Assembly (NCBI GenBank): GCA_023420115.1
Contig: JAEZWR010000049.1
Location: forward strand, 1 to 38,106
Direction: 5' to 3'
DNA: 38,106 bases
Source: Bacillota bacterium
GTDB taxonomy: Bacteria > Bacillota > Clostridia > Saccharofermentanales > Fastidiosipilaceae
In this document: positions 16,664 through 24,963 of the stretch, piece after piece
How positions within the stretch are numbered: the first letter of the stretch is position 1
Layout of the letters: every line of letters begins with the position of its first letter
The notes under the pieces: model-generated
What the model was told of the DNA's origin: nothing
Database searches by the model: none
What the model saw: only the letters and a program-made list of their open reading frames with translations
Position numbers and translations under genes: made by a program

Positions 16664-18280
16664 TCAAACTTGAGTTTTTATAAGTGGAAACTCGATAATA
16701 TTATCAAATTTTGTTCTATTTTCTTCACTTATATTGTGGCTAATTAGAATGACCGTTAAGTCTTTATCATTCAAGACTATATTTTCGATTATTGAGGCAT
16801 TTTCTTTATCAAGACTGGAGGTAACCTCGTCTAACAATAAGATTTTTTTATTGCGAATCAGTGCTCTTGCAAGAGCGATTCTTTGTTTCTGACCACCAGA
16901 TAAATTTTTGCCATTTTCTTCAAGTATAAGTTCGAGACCATTTTCAGATAATAATTCTTCCAAATTTAATAACTTTAATGTTTTTATTATTTCACTATCA
17001 TCTATTTTGTCACCTAGTGTTATATTAAAACGTAAGGTGTCTGAAAAAATATAAGAATTTTGTGATACATAAGCAAGATTTTCTAGTAGCTTATCTTTGT
17101 CTATCTTATTTACATTAATTCCATTTATTGTGAATTCGCCAGAATATTTACTAAGTCTAAGTGAGAGAATATTTAATAATGTAGTCTTGCCACTTCCACT
17201 TTTTCCGCATATAGCATATTTTTTATCAGCATCGAAGCTGTAATTAAACTTGTCAAGTATAGTTTTATTTTCATAGCTAAAGCTTAAGTTGTTTAAAGAG
17301 AGATTATTAATGTTATCAATAACAACGGTTCCACTGTTAACTGGATTTGCTTCTAATTCTTTGTTGTAAGCATCAAATTTTGCCAATATAGGTTTTACAG
17401 TATTTATATTCATCAATGTGCTTAAAATGTTTGAAAGCGAATTAAAGATGGTATTGGTCAGAGATTCAATAGTTAATACAGCTCCGAAATTTATGATTTT
17501 CAAATTGATTAGAAAGCCAGATAAAATCAATATACCTACTTGACTTAACAGATTACTCATTCCGCCTAGAAACATCGCTATTGAAATGTTCTTTTTTAAT
17601 AAATCTGAACTTTTATATATTAGCGAAGATATTTCATCAGCAATATTTTTTAGTAGGGGCAACTTTTGATAAGAGAGCAAGGTATCAAAACCATTTAAAT
17701 AATTTGTGCATTTGGCAGTTGCTTGTTCTAGAGATTGGGAGTATTCAGAAGCGGATTTTTGAATTCCTTTATCTGCTAATTTGGGTAAATATAAAGTGAG
17801 TATACTGGTTATTATAGTAAAAATGATAATTGACCAATGGAATGTTACAAGGGCAACAATTGATAAGACTGTTTCGATAATTACAGATAATAGGTTGAAA
17901 AAGGAGGTGAAGCCATTTTGTTCTATAATGAGCAAATCGTTATTAAGCCAAGAAACATAGGTTCCTATTTCTCTGTCATAAAATTTCCCATAATTACTAT
18001 TAGATATGTTATTCATAATATCTTTTCTGATATCTGAAATTATAAGTTGAATAACCCTATTTTCATATCTAATTCTAAGTGTTGAACATACTATGAAAAG
18101 TATGAAGCTAATGAAGGATAAACCTACGAAATAAATGAAATTGGTGAAATCATTTTCTAAAAGTCTATTGAATGAACTACCTATCATATATGCTGAAAAT
18201 ATTTTAAAAAGTGCATTTATGACAATTAATAGGACCAATAAAAATGAAACATTCATACGTTTAATTACATACTTAATCAT
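16664..18280 (-). CDS. ABC exporter, fused membrane and ATP-binding half-transporter
   Basis: This 538-residue half-transporter has about six hydrophobic segments in residues 1-295 and an ATPase domain after about 325. Walker A is GKSGSGKTT (359-367), the signature is LSGGQ (460-464), Walker B is ILLLDE, and ISHN contains the switch histidine. As a dimer it would export a lipid, peptide or drug from the cytoplasm. There is no peptidase C39 domain, so a double-glycine peptide exporter is not indicated. I chose ATG 18280 over ATG 18292 because GAGG (18290-18287) lies six bases ahead of it. It stands alone, facing the YesN-like gene. Confidence 0.88.
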   Translation of the reverse strand: MIKYVIKRMNVSFLLVLLIVINALFKIFSAYMIGSSFNRLLENDFTNFIYFVGLSFISFILFIVCSTLRIRYENRVIQLIISDIRKDIMNNISNSNYGKFYDREIGTYVSWLNNDLLIIEQNGFTSFFNLLSVIIETVLSIVALVTFHWSIIIFTIITSILTLYLPKLADKGIQKSASEYSQSLEQATAKCTNYLNGFDTLLSYQKLPLLKNIADEISSLIYKSSDLLKKNISIAMFLGGMSNLLSQVGILILSGFLINLKIINFGAVLTIESLTNTIFNSLSNILSTLMNINTVKPILAKFDAYNKELEANPVNSGTVVIDNINNLSLNNLSFSYENKTILDKFNYSFDADKKYAICGKSGSGKTTLLNILSLRLSKYSGEFTINGINVNKIDKDKLLENLAYVSQNSYIFSDTLRFNITLGDKIDDSEIIKTLKLLNLEELLSENGLELILEENGKNLSGGQKQRIALARALIRNKKILLLDEVTSSLDKENASIIENIVLNDKDLTVILISHNISEENRTKFDNIIEFPLIKTQV

Positions 18281-18643
18281 TGAGAACCTCATAAATAATT
18301 AAAATCGGGATTGCTTAAAAATTTTTTCACTTATTACAGTGATTTAAAACATTCTATATTAAAAAGTGAAAAAGAGTATCTATATATGTATATGTTCTAT
18401 ATTTTGTATTAAATTGAAGAGAAATAAATTGATTTTTTGTATATTCAATTTGATTAAGTAGCATCTATTATTTGGAGTGAATCGACAAATAGCTAAGCCT
18501 ACGTTTAGCTAATATTGTAAAGTAATCATAAACTATATGCTGTGTTCTCGCGTGAATAAATTACCACTGATATAATACTAGCAGTTAGCAATGGCTATCT
18601 AAAATAAATTTTAAAATTATATATAGAAGTACTCGAGTTTTTT
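18281..18643. other. Divergent intergenic region between exporter and Crp-type regulator
   Basis: This 363-base stretch holds a 10-bp perfect inverted repeat, TTTTTCACTT (18323-18332) with AAGTGAAAAA (18364-18373), in the exporter leader, and a second one, TAGCTAA (18490-18496) with TTAGCTA (18505-18511). A promoter for the regulator is described separately. No ORF with a ribosome site is visible. Confidence 0.5.
18568..18576 (+). promoter_or_regulatory. Extended -10 promoter of the Crp-type regulator
   Basis: TGATATAAT is a perfect TGn-TATAAT extended -10 element. No good -35 is seen at the normal distance. Transcription would start near 18583, about 60 bases before the gene. Confidence 0.55.
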
Positions 18644-19357
18644 ATGCTTAATGAAGAATTAAAAAGGATCAAAGATATACCACTTTTTGATAACTTATCT
18701 GACAGTGAACTACTTGAAATATCAAAGGGTGTCAGACATAGAAAATATAAGAAAAATGAGTTTGTATTCAAGAGTGGCGATGAAGCCGACAGATTATATA
18801 TCATAGTATCTGGGATGATGAAGATATTTAGGACTATGCCAGATGGTAGGGAGCAGGTGCTTTATCTTTATAGTGCAGATGATTTTGTCGGTGGTTTCAA
18901 TTTGATGAAGAAGGATCATTATCTTTATAATGGACAAGTTCTTTCTGACAGTGAAATTGCAACCCTTGATAAGGATAGCTTCGATTCAATTGTGGTTAAG
19001 AATCCCAATATGTTACTTAAAATTTTGGAGAAGAGTTACGAGAGAATACGCTGGGCAGAAGGGCTTCTGGATAGATTAGTAGCTAGTTCAACTGATGCTA
19101 GAGTTGCCTCTCTTCTACTTGATTTGCTTCGTAATCATGGGATTGTCAGTGGTAAATTTTTCAAGCTTGAATTGCCGATGAATAGAGAAGATTTAGGTAG
19201 CTTCTGTGGAATAACTCGTGAAACTTTTACAAGGAAGCTTCTTGATTTTCAGAAGAGAGGTCTTATTAGAATGGATTCACCTAGAGATATGGTGATTTTA
19301 GACCCAGATAGGTTGAGACTGTTGGCTGATTCACAAGATACAGGTAATAATTATTAG
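18644..19357 (+). CDS. Crp/Fnr family transcription regulator
   Basis: This 237-residue regulator has an N-terminal cyclic-nucleotide-type beta-barrel (about 14-125: PLFDNLSDSELLEI, KKNEFVFKSGDEADRLYIIVSG). A long dimer helix near 125-150 and a C-terminal winged helix-turn-helix follow. The recognition helix is GITRETFTRKL, resembling the FNR-type ETxxR motif. It lacks the cysteine cluster of FNR, having a single Cys, so oxygen sensing through iron-sulphur is unlikely; the effector is unknown. The ribosome site is weak. It lies 260 bases upstream of the third importer, separated by a terminator, so it may regulate that operon but is not co-transcribed with it. Confidence 0.88.
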   Translation: MLNEELKRIKDIPLFDNLSDSELLEISKGVRHRKYKKNEFVFKSGDEADRLYIIVSGMMKIFRTMPDGREQVLYLYSADDFVGGFNLMKKDHYLYNGQVLSDSEIATLDKDSFDSIVVKNPNMLLKILEKSYERIRWAEGLLDRLVASSTDARVASLLLDLLRNHGIVSGKFFKLELPMNREDLGSFCGITRETFTRKLLDFQKRGLIRMDSPRDMVILDPDRLRLLADSQDTGNNY

Positions 19358-19375
19358 TTGCTTAGGTAGGTAGAC

Positions 19376-19402
19376 AGAAAGTCCCGTACGGGGGCTTTTT
19401 TT
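19376..19402 (+). terminator. Intrinsic terminator of the Crp-type gene
   Basis: AAAGTCCC (19378-19385) pairs with GGGGCTTT including one G-U, followed by seven T (19396-19402). The shape is classic for a factor-independent terminator. Confidence 0.85.
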
Positions 19403-19493
19403 ATATCAATATCCGATATTTGATTAATTTGTTAATATGTCTAAATTTGATAATTGGATTTTATTATAATAAGTTAAATAAACAAAGGAGTTT

Positions 19494-19514
19494 ATGCAAA
19501 AAATAAATAAATAG
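19494..19514 (+). CDS. Possible six-codon leader ORF before the third importer
   Basis: AAAGGAG (19484-19490) is followed by ATG at 19494 and a six-codon frame (MQKINK) ending TAG. It lies about 100 bases before the binding-protein gene, downstream of a TATAAT at 19465-19470. The good ribosome site is the only support. It may be a leader peptide or chance. Confidence 0.25.
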   Translation: MQKINK

Positions 19515-19617
19515 GCGAAATGTTCTATTATTTTATGTTTATTATGTTATTATTTACACAAAATAATGAGCTGAGTTAAATCTTAATTAGCTCGTGATAT
19601 AGAAGGAGAGAATAAAG

Positions 19618-20931
19618 ATGAAGAAATTTATTTCTAGTATTTTATCCTGTGCTATGATTTTGGGTCTAGGACTTGGTATTGGTTCGTCACACAAGATTAA
19701 TGCAGAGGCGAAAGGTTCAGTTTATTATTTGAATTTTAAGCCTGAACAAGATGCACAGTGGCAAGAATTAGCGAGAATTTATCAAGAGGAGACAGGTGTA
19801 GAGGTTAAAGTCATTACCGCTGCATCTAATCAGTACGAGCCTACGTTGGCAAGTGAAATGGGTAAATCATCTGCCCCAACTTTGTTTCAAGTCAATGGTC
19901 CTGTAGGTCTCAAGAACTGGAAAGATTACTGCTATGATTTGAAAGGTAGTGCAATTTTAAATGAATTGAGCGATGATTCATTCACACTAAAGGATGGAGA
20001 TTCTATTTTAGGTGTTGCTTATGTAGTCGAGACCTATGGCCTTATTTATAATAAGAAGCTTCTCGAAGAGTCTGGGCATAAGCCAGAAGAAATTAATAGT
20101 TTCGATTCTTTGAAAAAGGTAGCAGAGGATATAAGTTCAAGAAAAGATGAACTCGGATTTACAGCATTTACTTCCCCAGGTATGGATGGTTCATCGGATT
20201 GGAGATTCAAGACTCATCTAGCTAATCTTCCTATTTATTATGAATATAAGGATGAGAATATCAGCGAAGCAGATGAGATAAAAGGTAAGTACCTTGATAA
20301 TTATCGTGCAATTTGGGATTTGTACATTAATAATTCTACTTGCGATCCTAAGCTTATTAGTGCAAAGACTGGAGATGACTCAACTGCAGAATTTTTGGCT
20401 GAGCAGGCTGTCTTCTACCAGAATGGTACATGGGCTTATGGAGATGTAAAAGAACTTGGTGATGAGAATCTCGGTATGCTTCCTATATACATCGGTGTAG
20501 AAGGAGAAGAGAATCAAGGTCTTTGCACAGGAACCGAGAACTATTGGTGTGTTAATAAGAATGCCTCAGAAGAAGATATCCAAGCAACATTAGAGTTCAT
20601 GAATTGGTGTGTAAGCTCTGATACTGGTGTTAAGAGCCTTTGCGGTGGTGAGGGTGCAATGCCAAGTGGTGAGAATGGTATGGGCTTCGTCATTCCATTT
20701 AAAAAGAATTTAGAGTCCGAGAATGCTCTTGTTAACATTGCAAATGAGTATGTAAAAGAAAAGAAGACTCCAGTTACCTGGACATTCTCAACTATGCCAT
20801 CAGAAAATTGGAAAAATAATGTTGGTCAGGCTTTGACATCTTATGCTGCCGATCAGACAGATGCAAATTGGGATGCTGTAAAGGATGCCTTTGTCAATGG
20901 CTGGAAGACAGAAAAGGAAGCAACAAAATAA
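19618..20931 (+). CDS. Extracellular sugar-binding protein, third importer
   Basis: This 437-residue family 1 binding protein starts with a signal peptide (MKKFISSILSCAMILGLGLG), probably cut near INAEA. The single N-terminal Cys is inside the hydrophobic core and not in a lipobox. The mature part (VYYLNFKPEQDAQWQELARI) is typical of oligosaccharide-binding proteins. AGAAGGAGAG precedes the ATG by eight bases. It is the first gene of a binding protein-permease-permease operon and is separated from the permeases by a stem-loop. The ligand is unknown. Confidence 0.9.
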   Translation: MKKFISSILSCAMILGLGLGIGSSHKINAEAKGSVYYLNFKPEQDAQWQELARIYQEETGVEVKVITAASNQYEPTLASEMGKSSAPTLFQVNGPVGLKNWKDYCYDLKGSAILNELSDDSFTLKDGDSILGVAYVVETYGLIYNKKLLEESGHKPEEINSFDSLKKVAEDISSRKDELGFTAFTSPGMDGSSDWRFKTHLANLPIYYEYKDENISEADEIKGKYLDNYRAIWDLYINNSTCDPKLISAKTGDDSTAEFLAEQAVFYQNGTWAYGDVKELGDENLGMLPIYIGVEGEENQGLCTGTENYWCVNKNASEEDIQATLEFMNWCVSSDTGVKSLCGGEGAMPSGENGMGFVIPFKKNLESENALVNIANEYVKEKKTPVTWTFSTMPSENWKNNVGQALTSYAADQTDANWDAVKDAFVNGWKTEKEATK

Positions 20932-20953
20932 TTAGATATACAAAATTTTGCTT

Positions 20954-20977
20954 AAAGGGGTTAAGTTTAACCCCTTT
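20954..20977 (+). promoter_or_regulatory. Intra-operon stem-loop after the third binding-protein gene
   Basis: AAAGGGGTTAA (20954-20964) is perfectly complementary to TTAACCCCTTT (20967-20977), probably a 9-bp helix with a six-base loop. It is followed by AATGTATTT, a poor T-run, so mRNA stabilisation is more likely than termination. Confidence 0.65.
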
Positions 20978-21000
20978 AATGTATTTATGAGGGAATAATT

Positions 21001-21846
21001 GTGGATACAAAAAGTTTGAGACGATATTTTCCAATATTTGTGTTACCTACATTGATAGCATTTTTTATTGGATTTATATGGCCTTTTATTCAAGGTATAT
21101 ATTTGTCATTTCATGAATTCAGAACGGTGCGTGATGCTAAATTTGTCGGATTAGAGAATTTTGCCAAGGCTTTTTCCGATTCTGAGTTTACACATGCTTT
21201 TTTCTTTACTGTACTTTTTACATTAGTTACAGTTTTACTTATAAATGTTATGGCATTTTTTATAGCGACTGCTTTGACCCAAAAGTTTAAGGGGGTTAAT
21301 GTATTTAGAACAGTTTTCTTTATGCCTAATCTTATTGGTGGAATTGTTTTAGGTTATATTTGGCAGTTGATATTCAATGGTATTTTAGCTCAATTTGGTA
21401 TGGCTCTTAAAACTAGTGTAACTGCTGGTTTCTGGGGCTTGGTAATTTTAGTCGCTTGGCAGCAGATTGGATATATGATGATTATTTATATTGCTGGCTT
21501 ACAGGCTATACCCACCGAATTATACGAAGCGGCGGAAGTAGATGGTGCAGGTTTTTGGCAGAGACTATTTAATGTTGTTCTACCAAATTTAATGCCATCT
21601 ATTACAATTTGTACCTTTTTAACTGTGACAAATGGATTTAAATTGTTCGACCAGAACTTATCATTAACTGCCGGTCAACCGAATAATCAGACAGAGTTGA
21701 TGGCGCTTAATATTTATAGGACTTTTTATGGTAGGACTGGATTCCAAGGTGTCGGCCAAGCCAAAGCAGTTATATTCTTTGTTATAGTTGTTGCAATTGG
21801 TCTAATACAACTTAAGGTGACTAGATCTAGGGAGGTGCAACAATGA
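21001..21846 (+). CDS. ABC sugar importer permease, UgpA type
   Basis: This 281-residue permease of the third importer has six hydrophobic segments and EAA loop LYEAAEVDGAGFWQRLFNVVLP. It starts at GTG 21001, with GAGGG seven bases ahead; no ATG lies near. Its stop overlaps the next start by four bases (ATGA), so the two permeases are probably translationally coupled. The family takes up glycerol phosphate, maltose, lactose or related sugars. Confidence 0.9.
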   Translation: MDTKSLRRYFPIFVLPTLIAFFIGFIWPFIQGIYLSFHEFRTVRDAKFVGLENFAKAFSDSEFTHAFFFTVLFTLVTVLLINVMAFFIATALTQKFKGVNVFRTVFFMPNLIGGIVLGYIWQLIFNGILAQFGMALKTSVTAGFWGLVILVAWQQIGYMMIIYIAGLQAIPTELYEAAEVDGAGFWQRLFNVVLPNLMPSITICTFLTVTNGFKLFDQNLSLTAGQPNNQTELMALNIYRTFYGRTGFQGVGQAKAVIFFVIVVAIGLIQLKVTRSREVQQ

Positions 21847-22679
21847 GTAAAAAAAGAATTTTAAGTTTCTTCCCAAGTCTGCTTTTTTCATTAATTAGTC
21901 TTATTTATATTTCGCCTATATTTATTGTCTTGATGAATTCATTCAAGAAAAAGACTTTTATTAATTTAAAACCGTTTGAATTTCCTAGTGAAAAGACCTT
22001 TGTTGCATGGCAGAATTACCATGAGGTTGCGAATAAGTATTCATTTCCATCAGCAGTATTGTGGACAGTTATGATAACTATAGCTTCGGTCTTTGTTATT
22101 TTATTATTCACATCAATGTTTGCTTGGTATATAACAAGAGTAAATGATGGACTTAGCAAAGTGTTATACACGCTGTGTGTATTCTCAATGGTTGTGCCAT
22201 TTCAGATGGTTATGTTTACTTTGGCAAAGACCACAGATACTTTGAGATTGGGTACACCTTGGGGTTTGACTATTATCTATCTAGGCTTTGGAGCGGGACT
22301 TGCTGTATTTATGTTCTGTGGTTTCGTAAAAAGTATTCCGCTTGGAATTGAAGAAGCATCCCGCATAGATGGTTGCAATCCAATACAGACATTTTTCTTA
22401 GTTGTCGTTCCTGTTATGAAGTCAACTTACATAACTGTAGGAATACTTGAAACAATGTGGATTTGGAATGATTTCTTATTACCATATTTGACACTTGATA
22501 GGAATAAGTTCAATACGATATCTATGGTAATTCAAAATATGCAGGGTTCGTATGGAAGAGTTGACATGGGCGCCATTATGGCCGCACTTGTATTAGCGAT
22601 GTTGCCTGTTGTTATTTTCTACTTAGTATGCCAGAAACATATTATAAAAGGAGTCGCTGCGGGTGCAGTGAAGGGTTGA
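21843..22679 (+). CDS. ABC sugar importer permease, UgpE/MalG type
   Basis: This is the last gene of the third importer, 278 residues. Six hydrophobic segments and EAA loop IEEASRIDGCNPIQTFFLVV are visible, with C-terminal tail HIIKGVAAGAVKG. GGGAGGTGCA precedes the ATG. As in the other two importers of the window, no ATPase gene is present, so a shared ATPase encoded elsewhere must drive it. A strong terminator follows. Confidence 0.9.
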   Translation: MSKKRILSFFPSLLFSLISLIYISPIFIVLMNSFKKKTFINLKPFEFPSEKTFVAWQNYHEVANKYSFPSAVLWTVMITIASVFVILLFTSMFAWYITRVNDGLSKVLYTLCVFSMVVPFQMVMFTLAKTTDTLRLGTPWGLTIIYLGFGAGLAVFMFCGFVKSIPLGIEEASRIDGCNPIQTFFLVVVPVMKSTYITVGILETMWIWNDFLLPYLTLDRNKFNTISMVIQNMQGSYGRVDMGAIMAALVLAMLPVVIFYLVCQKHIIKGVAAGAVKG

Positions 22680-22733
22680 TTTAGTGTTGCTTCTATAACT
22701 ATATTAAATTGCAATGTTATGTAATATTATCTC

Positions 22734-22769
22734 AAAGGTTCCAAGTGCTTTAAGCTCGGAACCTTTTTT
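22734..22769 (+). terminator. Intrinsic terminator of the third importer
   Basis: AAAGGTTCC (22734-22742) pairs perfectly with GGAACCTTT (22758-22766), followed by a run of T to 22769. Confidence 0.85.
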
Positions 22770-22782
22770 ATAAGTAGGGGAC

Positions 22783-22810
22783 TTGATAAAGTTTTTAGTA
22801 TTGTTATAAT
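22783..22810 (+). promoter_or_regulatory. Promoter of rplK-rplA
   Basis: TTGATA (22783-22788) and TATAAT (22805-22810) are 16 bases apart, a strong sigma-A promoter. It gives a leader of about 65 bases. Confidence 0.8.
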
Positions 22811-22822
22811 AACCGAGTTGTC

Positions 22823-22857
22823 CTATCTAATATACATTTGTGTTAGATTTGACATAG
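22823..22857 (+). promoter_or_regulatory. Candidate L1 autoregulatory leader hairpin
   Basis: CTAT (22823-22826) pairs with ATAG (22854-22857), and CTAA (22827-22830) with TTAG (22843-22846). This leaves a one-sided internal loop ATTTGAC. L1 commonly represses its own L11-L1 message by binding an asymmetric-loop hairpin ahead of rplK. The match is only structural and the helices are short. Confidence 0.4.
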
Positions 22858-22882
22858 CAGAATTATATGGGAGGTGGCTTGT

Positions 22883-23323
22883 ATGGCCAAAAAAGTAACC
22901 GCAGTAATTAAGTTACAGATTGAAGCGGGAAAATGTACGCCTGCACCGCCGGTTGGACCAGCACTTGGTTCTGCAGGAGTTAATATTGCAGCATTTGTTA
23001 AAGAGTTCAATGACAGAACTCGTGACAAAATGGGATATATCATCCCTGTTGTAATTTCGGTTTATCAAGACCGTAGCTTCAGCTTCATTACCAAGACTCC
23101 ACCGGCACCAGTTCTTTTGAAGAAGGCTTGTAAAATCGAAAGTGGTTCAGGCGTTCCTAATAAGACAAAGGTTGCACACATTTCTTGGGATGCTGTTTTA
23201 GAAATAGCAAAAGAGAAAATTGTTGATACCAATGCATCAGATTTAGAGTCCTGTGCTCGTATGATAGCTGGTACAGCACGTAGTATGGGTATCGTTGTAG
23301 ATGGTGCCCCGGAGAAGGAGTGA
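22883..23323 (+). CDS. rplK: Large-subunit ribosomal protein L11
   Basis: This 146-residue protein of the ribosomal GTPase stalk base binds 23S rRNA and helps factor and ppGpp signalling. The L11 family hallmark is clear: KLQIEAGKCTPAPPVGPALG near the N terminus, followed by GVNIAAFVKEFND. The C-terminal rRNA-binding domain ends in GTARSMGIVV. The frame is open from a GTG at 22874, but GGGAGGTGG lies properly ahead of ATG 22883 and MAKKV is the usual start. rplA follows after four bases. It has its own promoter and is not preceded by nusG or secE. Confidence 0.97.
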   Translation: MAKKVTAVIKLQIEAGKCTPAPPVGPALGSAGVNIAAFVKEFNDRTRDKMGYIIPVVISVYQDRSFSFITKTPPAPVLLKKACKIESGSGVPNKTKVAHISWDAVLEIAKEKIVDTNASDLESCARMIAGTARSMGIVVDGAPEKE

Positions 23324-23327
23324 TGAT

Positions 23328-24020
23328 ATGAAGAGAGGTAAACGTTATCAAGAGTTGGCTAAGTTAGTCGACGCATCTAAGATCTATACTCCTGAAGAGG
23401 CTGTTGCTCTTGTTAAAAAGACAGCTACAGCAAAGTTTGATGAGTCTGTTGAACTTCATGTTCGTTTAGGTGTTGACTCACGTCACGCTGATCAGCAGGT
23501 TCGTGGTGCTATTGTTTTGCCACATGGTACTGGTCGTTCAATGAGAGTCTTAGTTTTTGCTCAGGATGCTCAGGCAGATGCAGCAAAGGCAGCTGGAGCT
23601 GAATACGTCGGTGCCGAAGATCTCGTTGATAAGATTCTTAAGGAGAACTGGTTTGAGTTTGATGTTGTTATCGCAACACCTGACATGATGCGTTTCGTAG
23701 GTAAGCTCGGTCGTGTTTTAGGTCCTAAGGGTATGATGCCTAACCCCAAAACCGGTACAGTTACAACTGATGTTGCAAAGGCTGTAGAAGAGGCCAAGGC
23801 AGGTAAAGTCGAGTATCGTCTAGATAAGACAAATATTATTCACTGCCCAATCGGAAAGTGCTCATTTACTGAAGAACAGTTACATGACAATTTCCGCACA
23901 TTATTGGACGCCATCTGGCGTGCTAAGCCTTCAGCTGCTAAAGGTCAGTATGTGAAGAGCTGCGTACTCAGTTCAACAATGGGTCCTGGAATCCGTGTCA
24001 ACGGTGCACAGAACAACTAA
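23328..24020 (+). CDS. rplA: Large-subunit ribosomal protein L1
   Basis: This 230-residue protein forms the L1 stalk at the ribosomal E site and can repress its own operon. The family motif is plain (PKGMMPNPKTGTVTTDV), and the start MKRGKRYQELAKLVD is typical. AAGGAG (23315-23320) supports ATG 23328; an in-frame upstream extension from 23301 is not needed. The usual next genes rplJ and rplL are absent: a terminator and an unrelated minus-strand gene follow. Confidence 0.97.
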   Translation: MKRGKRYQELAKLVDASKIYTPEEAVALVKKTATAKFDESVELHVRLGVDSRHADQQVRGAIVLPHGTGRSMRVLVFAQDAQADAAKAAGAEYVGAEDLVDKILKENWFEFDVVIATPDMMRFVGKLGRVLGPKGMMPNPKTGTVTTDVAKAVEEAKAGKVEYRLDKTNIIHCPIGKCSFTEEQLHDNFRTLLDAIWRAKPSAAKGQYVKSCVLSSTMGPGIRVNGAQNN

Positions 24021-24062
24021 AAATTTTTAACAAGCAAATTATTACAAGTAAACAAGCAAACA

Positions 24063-24095
24063 AAAGAGGACTCCATATTAATTGGGGTCCTCTTT
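24063..24095 (+). terminator. Terminator after rplK-rplA
   Basis: AAAGAGGACTCC (24063-24074) pairs with GGGGTCCTCTTT (24084-24095) through 12 pairs, including one G-U. The following T-run is short. Confidence 0.75.
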
Positions 24096-24146
24096 AAATT
24101 TGACTGAATAAAAAATAATTAAGTATAAATAAGATACTTTGCTTTA

Positions 24147-24893
24147 TTAAATTGAGGTGTCGATTCTAATTGAGTTATCAGTAGAAATAGGCTCTGATTT
24201 TTTTATGATGTTAAAATCAAGCTTATTTAGGAAATTCTCAATAAGCATAGCTGCATTTATTGAAGCTGCCTGACCATAGCGATAATAATCTTCTGGACTT
24301 GCATTTAGGCAGATGTCAGATAATGAACGGATTACAACAAAAGGAGTTTGGTATCTTTTTGCCACTTGAGCAAGGGAGTTACTTTCCATATCCACAGCTA
24401 TAGATTTAGGATAACGCTTGAGAATTTTATCAATCTGCTCATGAGTTTGAATGAATTGATCACCAGATACGAGTAGACCTCGATGATAGGGCAAAGAAAG
24501 TTCTGTTGCACAATTTGCAATCAGATTTATTAAAGAAATTGGCAATTTAGCAGTGAAGGGTATTAGATCTTCAACATTGTTTGAAAATTGATCAAAGTAC
24601 ATATCATGATATGCTGTTGTTTCGGCAATAAGCAAATCCTTAAAATTTTGTTCACTTCTTAGTCCACCGGCAGTGCCGCTATTAATAACAAGGTCAATTG
24701 AGAAATTATTGAGTAGGTGAGTAATAGTCATAGCAGCTTCGGTTTTGCCAATGCCAGATTGACAAACAAGTACTTCCTTTCCACTAATCTCACCTTGGAG
24801 AAGAACAAATGGAGCATCTAACTTAACACATTTACTTAACTTAGCTTCAAATGCAACAAATTCACTGTCCAGAGCAACAATAATTGCAATCAT
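24147..24893 (-). CDS. mtnN: 5'-methylthioadenosine/S-adenosylhomocysteine nucleosidase
   Basis: This 248-residue cytoplasmic enzyme hydrolyses methylthioadenosine and S-adenosylhomocysteine, removing adenine in methionine salvage and the activated-methyl cycle. Visible motifs are the start MIAIIVALDSEF, SGIGKTEAAM, INSGTAGGL, VDMESNSLAQVA with the ribose-binding glutamate, and RSLSD with the catalytic aspartate. The C-terminal tail beyond LNKLDFN is longer than usual by about 15 residues. It follows the carboxypeptidase gene on the same strand with a 70-base gap that contains a possible TTGATA -35. AAAAGG precedes the ATG. Confidence 0.93.
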   Translation of the reverse strand: MIAIIVALDSEFVAFEAKLSKCVKLDAPFVLLQGEISGKEVLVCQSGIGKTEAAMTITHLLNNFSIDLVINSGTAGGLRSEQNFKDLLIAETTAYHDMYFDQFSNNVEDLIPFTAKLPISLINLIANCATELSLPYHRGLLVSGDQFIQTHEQIDKILKRYPKSIAVDMESNSLAQVAKRYQTPFVVIRSLSDICLNASPEDYYRYGQAASINAAMLIENFLNKLDFNIIKKSEPISTDNSIRIDTSI

Positions 24894-24963
24894 AAATATA
24901 CCTTTTCTAGATAAAAATATACTATTGTTATCAATATAAAAGCACTCGCGTGTTTATTTTATA

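Noticed and set aside
16664..18280. Bacteriocin exporter
   Set aside because: There is no peptidase C39 domain and no small double-glycine precursor gene nearby.
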